From the NCBI GenBank assembly GCA_964035545.1, contig OZ037768.1, positions 21,968,819 to 22,032,818 of the forward strand: a DNA stretch of 64,000 nucleotides, given 5' to 3'. Positions 12,201-32,300 of the stretch are shown here, one piece after another; the stretch's first letter is position 1; each line of letters opens with the position of its first letter. The notes beneath the pieces were generated by a model. That model searched no databases. It saw only the letters and a list, made by a program, of their open reading frames with translations, and had not been told where the DNA came from. A program made the position numbers and the translations under genes. This DNA comes from Bugula neritina. Its lineage: Eukaryota; Bryozoa; Gymnolaemata; Cheilostomatida; Bugulidae.

Positions 12201-15200
12201 ATGGCAAGCTGTAATACTTCAATATTATGTAAATGTGTTTTAATATTGCACCCAGCTGTGACACCTCTATGTGTAACTAACCTAGAGTGATATTATCATA
12301 TATTATAAGTCTAGCACCTAGATGACAGCCATTTACTTATTTCTTATTAGAGAAGGGAATTTTATTCACATTTTATGCATAGCAATTCGCTACTTCATCA
12401 CTTGTCTTTTCATAGCAATGCAATCATGTGGCTGATTAATCTCGGAGTTGATGTTATAATTAAATGCTAACAGTTTGAGCAAAGCAGTTCTGTGAAGATT
12501 GGATGAAATCAGCTACAGAAACTCTCTAATTTAAGGTTCAGTGAATTTGAAGAGTGTTTGTTGTCTCTGCATTAACTCTCTTAAATCCCTCATGCAGATA
12601 CAACTGATAGATTAAAGAAGATGACAGTTTCCAGACAGCTGTCATTGCTGCCGTTTGACAGCCTGCTGCCTTTCACAATCACCTTCAGCTAATAAAAACT
12701 CAATTATTAAATTTGGGAATTTTATGTTCTAAAAGTTTGAAGTTTTGCACCATTACTCTTTTAGCTACTTATAAGTTATTCTGAGTGGATGTGAATTTCA
12801 TACCATATCGAAGATCAAAAATAAGTTATTTGAAATAAGTTTCTTTTTCAATCTTGTCTCGACTTTTGAACTGTATTGAATGTAAGGATGATGATAGCTG
12901 TAAAGGTGATGATATCAGTTGTAACCAAAGAGTTTATAAAAATAACTGGTCAATAGACACTTCGTAGTAGCGAAGTAGAGTGGGGTTTGTATGTGATGAA
13001 AGAGAGTTGCTAGTGGCTAGCACATGCTATTCTACGTATACATGTTATTTAGACACGACTGCTCCATACATCAATCACAGGGCTGTCTTATCAAAATTAT
13101 AATCTTGCAAATGTTATAACAGGTTATGTTCTATGGGAAATAGGTAATTACATGCACAAATAACCAAATTTGTTTTTTTTGCAAAGAATAGTTATTTAAG
13201 TTTTCAGTTTTATATTAGCCTAAATAAATAAAAATAATACCGTAGCATTTAAATTACTTTTTATAGTAAAATTACATTGAATTTTGTATATTTTAAATGC
13301 ACTTGTATTAAAGTATCGTCTCATATTATTCAACAAAAACCTCTCCAACCTACTTTAAATAATTGACACGAGTTACATATAGCCACTTTAAACTTATAGA
13401 TTTTTAAAATGATTCTGCTGTTCATTACATTATGATTACTAAATTGTCACTTTTACTGTATTAATATAAAGCAGCTGCTCTTAATAATATAATATGAAAC
13501 AAAGAACTGTCTAACTGTACAGTGAGTGGGCACCCATCCTCCCCCTTAAACATAAATTTAGTAGCCACAAATCTTTGATACACACAATATAATGATATTC
13601 ACAAACACTAGATGTGTGTCAGTTGACCAGAATGCATTTCCTCAGCAATTCCTGTTTGGTTTGGGTTACCATTAGCAACGCCATGAGAATAATCAACCAC
13701 TTTATGTTAATATATTAATTGTGTACAATTATGTTCAGGTATATCCATTTAGATAATGGGCAGAGTGAGAGGATATTTGAATAAGAAATGTTACCAGCTC
13801 TTAGCATCTGACACACTGTGGGCAGTGAGGAAAAAGATGTGGTAGTCTTTTGCATTTCATAACATATCATATGTTTATCTGTAGGAAATTATATGGCTTT
13901 AAGTCATGACTAAATGTCAGTGAATTTTTAATGCAAACCAATACTTAGTAACAGACAGTGATAGCTGTAATTGAGTTACTGGGTGACATCATCTTGGCCA
14001 TGGGAAAGCTTTAGGCTGTGGTTGACACGAATATGTGATATTATAGCTAACTACATCAACTGACTGCATTTCACTGCCAATTTAAAAAAAAAATCATGAA
14101 ATCATTTAACAGATCATTTCACATGAGAGAAAATAGGCTCTTTGGCACACATTTATATTAGAATATTATTATATTGCAAGTATTAAAACTATTTTGAAGG
14201 CTTTCAAGGTAAATTATGCATGATATAGTCGTGCAATAAATAATGCAACCATATAGCTTTACAAAACTGATTAACAGATATTTACTAGCGAAATTTAGCT
14301 CCATTATTTATCTCTGAACAAGAAGCAACAGCTAACTTTATTATTTGTGGAAAAAATAGTAAATTCCACCCTCCAGTGTTCCAAAAAAGCATTCATGAGA
14401 AAACTATCTTCATATTACTACAAAATGATTTCATCATCTTGTTTCGTAAATAATTTCAGAGCAATTTTCCATCTGTAAAATTAATGCTGTCTTAGTATTT
14501 TTTCGTAAGTAAATAACACTTTTGTTTGATGAAACAGCAGAAAAATATGTTGGCAAGGCGGCAGCAACATAAGAACTTATGTGGCATCATCCTCTAGTAC
14601 TTCTGATTCAATTTACTCAATTTCCTAAAATCAGCCTACATCATTTGCAAAAGTTCAGTTTGAACTTTGGGTTTTTATGCTCAGTAATAACAACAGCTGG
14701 ACTAGCCTAGGCAGGTACTGCAAGTAAGTTCAGGTGATTGCAGGTGCTTGTAATAACCAACCACTCATCTTGTGGTTATTACAGCTATTATAAGTAAGTG
14801 CTCTTAACCGTGAACTGCCATGTAATAGTTTTACTAATTCAAAAATACCAATTACCAAAATGATTGCCTTATTCATAGTGAGGCATTTCACAACTTGATA
14901 TCTACTTATTATGGAAGTAATTGCTTGTTCGACACACAAAGGTGAAAGGTGCAATTATGGCAGAAACATGTTTCAAAGAAATGATTGTGTAAAACATCCC
15001 ACAGAGTTTATTTTATTATAATATTTACTTTTCAATTTGCAGAAAACTGTTTTTTTTTTTTCCTTGAATTCATCATTTATCATAGCATAATTAACACATA
15101 TTGTAGCTTTAATAATTTCCCCAACAACTATGTTTCACAGTCATTAATCAGTCGACTTCAGTAGGAGGCAAGATGGATAGACTAGAAGTAGCATTACGAT

Positions 15201-16762
15201 TAGGTAACTGTTGGCCAGGTGCGAATACTAACTGCATGCTAATATATAATTGTATTCAGATTCCACTCATCTCTTTAAACGAAACCGCAAGAGAAATAAT
15301 CCCCTGTTAATCAGGTAGTACAAACTAGAAAACATACATAATCTTCCGAACCAAAATGAACTTCGTGGGAGTGTTGAATGCTAGATTACACATACATATA
15401 TTGTTATAGTATGGCTGCAAAATAAATTAGTTTTGTAAATTGAATAAATTATATACAATGTGATAATTATGATAAGAATTGTGCAGTATGTGGGAAATTT
15501 AAAGCTTTCCATAACCCAAATTCTTAAATTATATATCCATGATTATATTGTCATACAAAATATGTCTAGAATTTGATTTAGTTTAAAAAAGCTAGTAGCT
15601 AAGGCTAAAAGTATGGTGCTCGGACAATAATGTGTGCAGTTTCAGCAGCATTTGGCATAGAAGGGGGTTCTTTGAGATTAAGGTTATACTAGCACCAAAA
15701 TATTTATGTTGAGTATTATTATTATTGTAGTTAATGCTGTAAACAAACCAGGGTTATATTGTGCAGTGTTATTTAACAGCAAACTGGTCAGATTTAAAAT
15801 ATGACAAATGTGTAAAGTGCTATTATCTCAGCAAGTGCACGGAGTATTGTATAGAGAGCATTGTGTGGTAACGTAGCAGACGTTCTCATCGTCTGTTTCT
15901 AATGAGCTTTCAACTCTACAAGTGCATTCAGCAAGTTAGCCACAATATAGGTTTAGTAGTTCTTCCTCTTTGGCCCATGCTATTCAATACAAGAGTTATT
16001 AGCAGGGATGTGGTTTCAAAGTCCACCAGTAATTATTATGTAATAATCATCAACTATTTATTTGTTTTATTAAAACTTGAAAACCATGATTTTAATAACA
16101 GTTTTTGCTATTGTAATCCTAATACTATTAGCCCTACGTAACCTAAAACAGCTAAATTAGATTTTAAAGCTACTATTTTTAACTTATTTAACAGGGGGCC
16201 CATATTTTACAAAATAGCAACTGTAAGTTTAATTTTGTGTCGAAAAACCAACAAACTAGTATTTATAATTTTGCCTTATAGATTTACATTCCTCTCCCTT
16301 CTGTATATTATTATAATAATATATTCATATTGTTATTGTATTTGTAAAGATTCTTAGGTTAGACTGTAAAAGCAATAAAATTTAAATAATTTAAATAAAA
16401 ACCTTAGCCATGTTAATTCTATTAAATGTATTTTGCAGCTTAATTTATTCTTTATTGTTGTTTTTCAAAAAATTATCACAATTTGCTTTGTCAGTTCTAG
16501 TGCTAAACACTGTCTACAGCCATAAGCACAAGTACATTCAAATTTTTAGAACTAATAGTAATTCTTATATCTTACCTCCCGCAGCAAAGCTGTGGTGCAT
16601 TTTCCCCTCTCTTCCTTTAAAGGTGATGCGACATTGTGTTAATATTGGCAAGGATTCTGTACTGATGACGAATTCCAATCCAAAAGTTAGCAATAGTAAC
16701 ATTCCTGCAGTCATTTTCCAAACAAACTTCGCAAATGCCATAGCAAGCAGTACGAATTTCAA
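9246..16762 (-). CDS. Single-pass membrane protein with one CBM14/peritrophin-A domain (4 exons, about 383 aa)
   Basis: Exons 16762-16576, 11985-11562, 10856-10757 and 9686-9246, with matching phases (1, 2, 0) and good GT-AG signals. Exon 1 holds a hydrophobic signal peptide (starting MKFVLLAMAF, or from the internal Met MTAGMLLLLTF). Exon 2 has a cysteine pattern typical of CBM14 chitin-binding domains: SCMASV, then DPRDCLNYYKCIG, CWQCPCPANTTFNP and QCDTSRAPC. A Thr/Ser run (TTTTTSTTTSFSTS) follows as a mucin-like stalk, then a transmembrane helix (VVIIVVIVVATVVILGALII) and a basic stop (WQRG). Exons 3-4 form a cytoplasmic tail of about 180 residues with HVYAEIDE, a charged RERQIRELEESRRQ helix and a His/Ser/Asn-rich end with two CSGCSHCSG-like cysteines. 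It probably sits in the plasma membrane and binds chitin or a related glycan outside. The signal-peptide exon is linked across a 4.6 kb intron by phase only, so it is the least certain part. No family name can be given. Confidence 0.7.
10201..10545. repeat. 29-bp minisatellite in intron 3 of the CBM14 gene
   Basis: About 11-12 copies of a unit like TCTACAGTTTACACTCTTTG plus GGTATACAA, with small variants (TTAGGGTCTATAA, one shortened copy near 10435). The open frames read through it are repeat artefacts. Confidence 0.95.
11986..16575 (-). other. Long first intron of the CBM14 membrane-protein gene
   Basis: About 4.6 kb between the signal-peptide exon and the CBM14 exon. It is AT-rich with no recognisable exon, RNA gene or clear transposable element on either strand. 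Confidence 0.5.
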
Positions 16763-18795
16763 AGGAAAATAATTGGTGAAGTTACCAATACCATATACTT
16801 AGTATACAGTAGCTTCTTTATTACCAGTTCGCTTATTTAAAAAAATGTCAAACAATAAAAGTAGGCAATGATCGTGTATATATAAGTTCAATTCGTGCAC
16901 TAGACGACAGTACTAATACAGATAGCTACTATTTAGGGAATGATATCACAGACGATACACTGACTAGAATCTGCTAAATGAACAGTTAACCCCGCCCATT
17001 GTATCTAATAGGAATACACAATAAGCCTACGGAAAGCTGATGAATGTAGTGTACTCCGGCATTGTGTAGTTGCTAGCTGGTTAATTAGGTTGAGTCAACG
17101 GTAATGGAGAAAAGTAAACAATGATTGTAAATCGAAACAACTAGCTAAGAAAACAACTTAGTACCATTTGTACCCAAAGTCTTTTTATCCAGTGAATGGT
17201 CTTTAAATTATTGCTTAATTACAGTTGCTTTTCTGCTTCATTAATATCAATTATTATTATTGTAGTATTGAATTGAACACAAAAGATTGTAATTTTTTCC
17301 CATAAAGAATATGCTATATGCATATAAAACTAATAATTTGACTCCACTTACAATAACACGTTCATAAAGATCAGCTACACGAATAAACACACTGGAGTTG
17401 TGGCTTTCATCTGAAATATGCAGTAGCGTTGGTAATGAAAGTTAATTCAGCTTACTAAATGCCTACAAAATATTTTAAACGTGATCTAAGTAAACAAGAT
17501 GGCATGCTATATACATGTATGAACTAAAAGTGCTGTCAACAGTCAAATGAGTTGAAATTAAAATTATATGTGTTATAGGGTGCTCCATTGTAAACAAATA
17601 CATGCTAGTGAGGTAATAATTAATGCTTCTTGTGCCGCAATAGCTGCTCAAACTTTATATATATACATTTAGACAATAATCTTTATTAAATTATTCTTAG
17701 AATTTCGAATCTTGTTTTTTTCGATTTACCAAACAGAAGTTTTTAAGAAGAAATCGAAACTCTGAAAAAAGTGATCATGAGATTCAATGAGAAATTCCTT
17801 GCAATTCACTACAGAAAGATTTAAAATAAATGGAGTACCATGCAGATTCAGTTACATGAATTTGAAGCATAAAATGAACCCTACACTCGTATCAACACTG
17901 AAAACTACAGAAATGTCCCAATTTAACAATAACTTAGTCTATGATTATGTTTCCAAACAAAAAAATTTTTATTTTCTCTCAAGTATTTTCAACAGGACTT
18001 TAAAATTGACTCATAAAAACAGTGTGTTTACTTTGATTGACGTAGATACATGAATACTGCCACTCATCAAGGTCAAGCTAGGGTTATCACAACATCTAAT
18101 ACCTTGCAAATGTTTATGGTACTCAAAATATGGAGGCTTTTTACGAAATATAAATACCAGTTGCACTAAAACATATATTATTACCTACTGTTGGTCATAA
18201 CAAACAGTCCAGCAGACTTCATCGTTTGATTATAGTTGAAGAAAAAAAAGTATGTTATTTTTATTTTCGCTAAAACTATTTAATTTAATTTTAGTTTCAA
18301 AATTATTCTGATACTATATTGCAAATAATTAAATTGTCACCATTGTTTAGAATTGTTGCAACCTGGAAATGTTTCAACAGCAAAATTATTCTGTATAAAC
18401 TCTATAGTGTGTAACATAAACTCATTTTTAACTGGTATATCTAAGCATTGTACAATAATACTGCTTATGTAATGCACTTAACACACAATAATGTACTATT
18501 AGCTTAAGAACAGGTAGCTGAAATTGATAAACTTGCTTTAACACATAAAGAATTATAATGTAAATAAAATTGGCAGGCAAAATACAGTATACAAGTTATT
18601 TGCTTCTCGATTTGTAATTCATATACATCAGATGAAGTAAAGCAATTGAATAGTTTTCGAATTGTGATGTAAAACGGATAAAATGAAGTCAAGCATGTGC
18701 TAAATGTGTACTACATATTAATTAACAAATAACTTATTATAATTCAGTCTTTCACCTCTTCTATTGACTTGGTGATTTGAAGAATAGAAAGCTGT

Positions 18796-18990
18796 AAATG
18801 CACTTTATTTATAGAGTGCATAACTCCAAATGCAATTAACTGATTCATCAAACTTAAAGAGCCCATGTGAGATTTTAATTGGATGCTTCAGCTAACATCA
18901 CCAATGACCCTGCTAAAGTTTGAACCTTAGTGGCATCCTAAGTCAGTGCTCTAACGGCTAAGTTGCTCTGGTGCAAAGTTGAAGTCTTTA
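18796..18990 (-). mobile_element. tRNA-derived SINE, degenerate copy
   Basis: Read on the minus strand, a tRNA-like head (GCCGTTAGAGCACTGACTTAGG, then GGTTCAAACTTT as a decayed B box) is followed by CATTGGTGATGTTAG and GCATCCAATTAAAAT. The same body motif occurs in the copies near 20465, 27463 and 44463. Confidence 0.6.
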
Positions 18991-20112
18991 AATTAAATTT
19001 AACAGATATATTTGTTGAATGGTGAATTGTGTAGTTTCCAAATAAAGCAGCACACTCACAACCTAAAAGCCAAGCAAAGATTTAATTTTCTGCCCAATCT
19101 CTACTCATTATATAAGAAACAGAATTGTTCCAAGTAGAACAAATGGTAGAGCTCTACTAACTTTGCTTTAGGCAAGTCATTTTAAAAGTTAATGAATACT
19201 ACAATATACTTGGTGGAATACTTAACAATTGGATTTAAAATAAAATACGAAGTTAATAATTATGTTTTTGTAAAATGTTGAAAATTAAAACTAAAAATTG
19301 TTTGGGAGAATCAACATCTTTGATACTGTATTACACTGTATAAAACTTTATGATACTATATAATATACTACGTGTTATATACTCTATTATACTGCATAAT
19401 ACTATACAATATACTGTATAATACTTTATGATACTATATAATATACTGTATTATACTGTATACTAAGCAGACAAAGTTTTCAGCTATAAAACAAGAAAAG
19501 ACTAAGTTTTATACACACATACGAGTCTAACTACAGCCCCTAAACTTTAGGTTAGTACAAGTCTTGCTTTAAATCAAAATTTACAAACATCTCATATACA
19601 CAATCATCCACAAATCCTAGACTTGACCCTGTTGTGCACTAAACTTTATGACCTCAGCAAAAATAATTAAATAATTTTCCACATATAGATCATTGATTTC
19701 ATTATTATGTATGAAAAAGCTACTACATATTAACTGTGAAATTAGTGTCCCAAAATAGTTTGGATAAGCATAATACATGTGCAATCTTATATATAATACC
19801 ATTTCCTAGTGCACACAGGTTTTACTATAAGATGCATAATATAAGCTAAACCAAAGCAGTTTTATTGTCATTAAATAGAGTAATTATTATGCATTATGTA
19901 TACTCAAAAACCTTGGACTTGCACTCTATCTTTGTACTTGGCTTGTCAGCCGTTGACACTCAGATAATATGTATGCTAATTTCAGGTTATTGAAAAACTT
20001 CTTTAGTAGTATTTTAGCATAGAAGATTGTCATTGTCTAGTAATCTAAGATTAGAATTATATGTGACTGTTTAGGACAGCAAGTAGAATATGATATGATA
20101 TAAACACAGTAT

Positions 20113-20358
<246 letters not shown>

Positions 20359-20464
20359 GGATAGATATTCCCATCTCTTCATCTGCTTGACTATAACACG
20401 GCTATGTAGTCTCAAATCTTTTGCTGCCAAAGTTTTTGCAGTAGAAAGCTGATAATACTATACT

Positions 20465-20665
20465 ATCTGTGCTGTTGCTGAGCAGTGGTTAGAGCACTTG
20501 CTTGTGGTTTGAATCCCAGTAAAGGCCGTTGGTGATGCTATAGGAAGGGAATCCAGTCATAATTGTGCCCTAACCACAGTAGAAAAAAGTCCTTAGCCTG
20601 CTTACAAAAACCTTTCCAACAGGGTTTTTCACAGGGATAGCCCTATAAACCCATTATATGATGTT
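20465..20665 (+). mobile_element. tRNA-derived SINE
   Basis: The head has an A-box-like GAGCAGTGGTTAGAGCACTTG and a B-box-like GGTTTGAATCCC. The body has GTTGGTGATGCTATAGGAAG, ATCCAGTCATAATTGTGCC, then AAGTCCTTAGCCTGC and TTCACAGGGATAG. It is the best copy of a family seen at least five times in this window. Confidence 0.75.
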
Positions 20666-22802
20666 GGCCACATTTGCTACTTGCCCAGATATACAATAAT
20701 TACTAGTATTAGTGCAGCATTACTTGTACCAACACTTCGCAGTTAAAACTTGATTAATTAATTAGTTGAGTGTGCTTGGCTTTGAAACTCAGCTGAGGGA
20801 ATATTAATTGTTTTATCGAGTGGAGAATTAGTAGCATACTTGGAAGACAAGTCATTGAGTCTGTATCCCAACAATTTACATAATTCTCCACCCTCGGTTA
20901 CCATTTTATAATAATCCATCAAACTTTTCCATGTTTTTTGCTCTTTGTTGGCAAAATATTTGTGATGTTTTGAAAATGTAGGTAACTGGTAAGTGTTTTT
21001 TGGCTAAAAGCTACGTTTTTGTAAAACTGTTGCCATGCCGATAGCCTATGCGTTTATTAGTTGGCAGTTAAATAGCTAATTGAATAGCAGGTATGTGCAA
21101 AAGTTGTTTTCTGGTTAAGTGTGCGCCTAATTATAGCGCAGAGTGTTTATAGCCATGTAAATTAAAACATTTACATCTGCAGCCCAAACTTTAACGCAAT
21201 GATTGAAAAAAATCAGAGTAAAAACAGCTTTGAACATACAATGTGCAAAAACTTAGCCCACAACCAAGAGAACAAAGGATAGAGTGCACTATTGCTAGTA
21301 TATTCATCTACTTGAGATGCAACATGTCTAGGTATGATATTTCCAACCATAAGTAAGTATTAACTGGCTGCATAATTTCCAGATACAATAATATACACAA
21401 ATATTACACAAATCCTAGAAACTAGACTATTTGTCTGTGTAGAAAATTGACACCGTGCCTGTGGGCTACTGCCCAGTCTCGCCTTTCACAATGACAATAG
21501 TATCTGCTAATGCAGCGTAAGTACAACTCATAAACAATCCATTTTACCAGACTTATCTAAGATTTAGCAAACACTGCTCACCAAGCTCTGATAATAGCAT
21601 GAGTAAATGTTTGCCCCGAGGTCCTATGTAGTAGATAGCGGAGAGTAATCTCAGCTATTAAACTAATTGAGGCTGCGTTAGATCCACTCCTTGACGAGCT
21701 TCAACTGATAAAAGTGTCATCGGGCCAATTACTCATTCTCCGCATCAGCTGTAGTCTCCTGGCTGTTTGAACTCGTGATACTATAACTGGGTTAGGGACA
21801 CCCACTGTGCATTTAATTTAATGAATCATGGGCAAAATATGTTACAAGTTATGCAAATTGTTGTGATGTAAGCTTAAGATTATATAAGTTTTTCAAAGCA
21901 AAACTTTAGATATAATCTGTCAAAAAAGTACCATTTAGATTTGCTTCCTTCAGGCACCGCATGTGTGAAATACTACGACACGATTGTTTATTGTTACATT
22001 ATGAGAAACATATCCAATAAAATGTGTCAAATAATACTAAAACTGCCAACTATATTACATATTACAACCCTATAGCCACTGTTCCAGCAGATAAACCATA
22101 AAGATGACGGCAAAACAGTAAGCTGATTAAGTACCCTTTTTACACGTAGATAGAGTTAAGCCTTAGTTTCTACAAATTACTTCACAGCTAATATTAAACT
22201 ACTTTCTAAATTTATAATATATACATTATGATGCAACTACAGATTGTGATATAATTTTGTACTGAAAGCATTTGTCATGGTTATATTATTTCCTTAGAGC
22301 TGCATTTTAACCAAGTGTTCTGTTATATAGCAGCAAAAACTTGCCACTCTATTATAGAATGTGATTGAGCTTTCAAGCTCTAAAGCTCGGAGAAATATTT
22401 CAACAAATTTCTTTTACAAAGTTCCAAGCTTTACAATAAAGTGTTGTTATACTAAAGGTACGAGCAGTGGGTGAAAACGTAGAGATTCGGGGAGATTCTT
22501 GTTGCGTGTATTTGCTATTTCGTTTCAAATCAGTAAAAGTATAACATAATAGCAGGGGAAGTAACTTCAATATATGGAAATAAAATTTAAAGCTTAAATA
22601 ATTTCCTTAAATGATACCAAAAACAGCTCAAATAAATATAATTATGTAATTCATGTTTAAAAACAGAATTCATTGACTAGACATGTACCAAAAGTGCTCT
22701 AATTGGTTACATTACATAATATTTACCATCTGATTGGTTAAACTATTTTGTACTCTAATTGGTTAAACTGAGTAGTGTTTGATATCTGATTGGCTGAACT
22801 AC

Positions 22803-28628
<5,826 letters not shown>

Positions 28629-29342
28629 TTTGCCTAAAAGTTGAAATGCAAAAACACGTCTGTATTAAGGCAGTTGTTTTGCAGAAGTGAGGGGCAAAAT
28701 ATTGTATATATTAGAAAATAATGTAGAAGAGTAGACATAAGTTACAAGGCAAGATAAAATAAAGAGAGAGATAAGAACTTTATAAGAGACGCCAGAGAGC
28801 CCCAGCTGGGAGATATCAATATTCACATATGGAGAAGGCATTAGCAGAGATAAAAGGGACAAAGCAATTAGTTTAATTTAATTAAGCAGTGGTGAGTCAT
28901 ATCTGAGTGATGAAATTTATTTCAAATATAAGCGTAAACTCTGAAAATATAAGATAACATTCAATTAGGCAGGACAGGTGTTGTGAATCATGGACGGAGT
29001 AGAAAGTAAAATTAATAAATAATGAGTGTAAAATATCACAATGTAGACAATTCTTACCATAAAAATATTAAAAATAGTGACAAAACAAAGGATAGGTTTA
29101 TAGCAAGTTTATAAATTTCATGCTTTGTTTGCCACAGAGTTTTCTAGACTTAAACATGTCTTTAATTATAAATACAGAATAAAAACATGAAGGAAACAAA
29201 ATCGATTATGCAAACATTTGAGACATCAAAGTAAATAAATGACAGAAATTATTACAAAAACACAATTCAATCATATGACCTTGACATAGAGCTAAATAGT
29301 CTGAGTAATGGACAGACGGAAGTAAAAAGCAGAAAACAGGAA
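28629..29342 (-). promoter_or_regulatory. Spacer between the giant gene and alpha-tubulin; likely alpha-tubulin promoter and 5' UTR
   Basis: About 700 bases separate the last stop codon of the giant gene from the alpha-tubulin ATG, both on the minus strand. It must hold the 3' UTR of one and the promoter of the other. I see no convincing TATA box or other defined element, so the assignment rests on position. An unrelated 65-codon minus-strand frame (28665-28862) is not supported as a gene. Confidence 0.4.
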
Positions 29343-32300
29343 CTACTCAGCAGGTGCAGATGCAGCCTCTCTTTGTTTGCGTTTTGCGAGTCGTCTTTCC
29401 TTGAGTATTCTCAGTTTCTCCTCATCAGAGAGAATTCTCGGCTGATGCTCTGAGTCTTCTGCGTCTGCTGAGTCCAGTTTCTACAGTAGAGAGTTTAACT
29501 CAACACAACCCAGTGAACAATGTCAAGGTTGAATAAGGTTGAATATCCATCTATAACCACTTTAATATGAAAGTATTAATAGATTAATACTTTTCTATTA
29601 AAGAAGTATTAATACTATTATATATCTATTAATTAATACATTATTAATAGATCTATTACGAATGCATTAATAGCAAGAGTGAAACCTATTGATGGTAATT
29701 AACACAATGTTTGGACATTGTGAAATCTTATAATTCTAGAAGGAAAAGACGAAATGTAGAAAAATGATATTATTCAACTTTGCACAATGCAATCATAGTA
29801 CACAGCTGTTGAATAATATAGAATTGTTTATGATCTAATAATAATAATTTATTGCATGCAATGAAAACCACTCTTGTTCTTTTACTACTACAGATTCATG
29901 CAACTTTCAACCTAAACTAAGAAACTATTGGTTCGCTTGAGGGTCGATATAAAGCATGTCATGCACTGAATCGCCAATTTTTTTTAATTTCAAGCAGTTT
30001 GAAAAGACCATTTATGTACACTAAGTCACACAGTAACAGATGAAGTTGGAAATTTAACTTCTTATATATATAAAATTATAAAACAAACAATTACATGTGG
30101 AAATCCTGCTGCATTTATAAGCAGAAATCATGCAAGTCATGTGATCTGTCACATGATACACTGAGACACTGTCTAGATAGGAAATCACAACACTCAGTAA
30201 AAATCACAACAAACAGGTAGGAATTTAAATTTTCCAATTTCAACAATAAGTAAAACTGTTTATGAGGTAAAAATAAAAAATGCAGGCTGAGGTATATTTC
30301 TAAAGAAATAAACAGATTATTGATGTTCACTCATCACACTGAAAAAGAGGAGGGATTAGAAGGTAAAAAGGGGAGACCTCCAATAAAATATACCCACAGT
30401 TACATCGTCCCAATACGCTCTCTGGGCCGGTAAAAGTCGTCTCCATCCTGAGAGAAATAATTATACTGTAATGTAACTATGATACTATGATCCTAAGGCT
30501 AAAGACCTGGAACCTCAAGCTTAGCACTATATACCACTAACCAAAAGCAGACCGATATAACCGTTATAGTATTTTTCCTGACTAATACCATTTTTCATAA
30601 AATCACTGATTATGAGGTATACAAACAGCTTCCTGTGTTAAAAAGAGAGTGAACAATACAAACATGTAGAACCAGTCTGCGTGAGTTAGTGCAACTTAAT
30701 GTTTATCATTGTGAGCTGAAGCTGGTCAGGTTGAGTTAGTGAAGCCAGTGATAGTCATGATGAATCAGTATCAGTGTGAATCATGTGCAACTATGATGAG
30801 TCAGTATTAGTCAGTACAAGTTAGTTCAAGTGAGAGAGAATCAGTATGAGCTATAGGGTTATAGGGAATCAGTGTGAGTGATAATGAGTCAGAGTAAATC
30901 AGTATGAGTGATGATGAGTCATAGTGAATCAGGTCACAGAATACGAAGCAGCACTGAATTAGTTGAACACTGCGCCAAGTGAATTAAGCAAATTACTGCT
31001 GTTACCTCATTAACTAGTATAAGTAAACTAGTCACTGGTCTACAAGCCATTCAAAATTCATTATAGTCAAACAACAAGTGATCTACAGTACAATCCAATC
31101 ATCACCAGTAAAGTAACATATATCTACTTGACTGTGGGACTCATTAAAACCGACTAGCAGAAATGGTTAATAACATATGCCAAAAGAGTGAAGAGTTTTT
31201 ACCAGGGAAGATCGTCCTTCCCTCATTCCTTGAGATTTACCATCATATTTCCTTTGAAGACTCGCTGCCACCGCATTCATCTGCTCGTTTTTAGAGGCAC
31301 CAGCAGCGGAGGTGTCTGGCATCAGGTGTTCAAAGGCAGTGGCTACAGTATATAGTATACAGTATTCATACAATTATATACAGTGGCTACAGTATATAGT
31401 ATACAGTATTCATACAATTATATACAGTGGCTACAGTATATAGTATACAGTATTCATACAATTATATACAGTAGCTACAGTATATAGTATACAGTATTCA
31501 TACAATTATATACAGTGGCTACAGTATATAGTATACAGTATTCATACAATTATATACAGTGGCTACAGTATATAGTATACAGCATTCATACAATTATATA
31601 CAGATACTGTATGTGTGTATACACTTAATGCATGAGTATATACAGTGAATGTGTGAAGATATATAGTGAATGTATGAGTATATACAGTGAATGTGTGAAG
31701 ATATATAGTGAATGTATGAAGATATACGGTAGTATATTATATTATTTTCATACATTTTCTAGAAAGAGCTCCCGTCATTGTCTTTCCATTCTGAATTCTT
31801 GCAATTCTATCTTTCAACAGATTCATTTGTTTCTCTCTGTTTTCCTGCAATTTTACAGCAAAACACATATTCTACACTATGAAGACATTTTATATATCAT
31901 GAAAAGATATTATATATTATGACAATATATTATATACTATGATAATATATTCTGTATTATGACGATAATATGACAATAAATATGGTAACTTACAGTGCTA
32001 GATTGTTCAAACATTGTCTTCTGTCTCTCCCCCATGGAGAAGATGGCTTCAACTTCAGAATGCTGACGCTGCTTACGCTGTTCTCGTCTGGCACGTATCT
32101 GTAAGCATAACTACAGTATCACATCTACTCACTACAGTACCACATCTGCTACTACAGTATCACATCTACTCACTACAGTATCACATCTACTCACTACAGT
32201 ATCACGTCTGCTTACTACAATAACACATCTACTACTACAGTATCACATCTACTCACTACATCTACTACATTTACTCACTACAGTACCACATTTACTCACT

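Noticed and set aside
17787-18053. 88-codon plus-strand frame
   Set aside because: No similarity, no splice context, composition of random AT-rich DNA.
31616-31740. Possible CRISPR-like regular repeats
   Set aside because: The units are contiguous without unique spacers and lie in an animal intron; they are an ordinary minisatellite.
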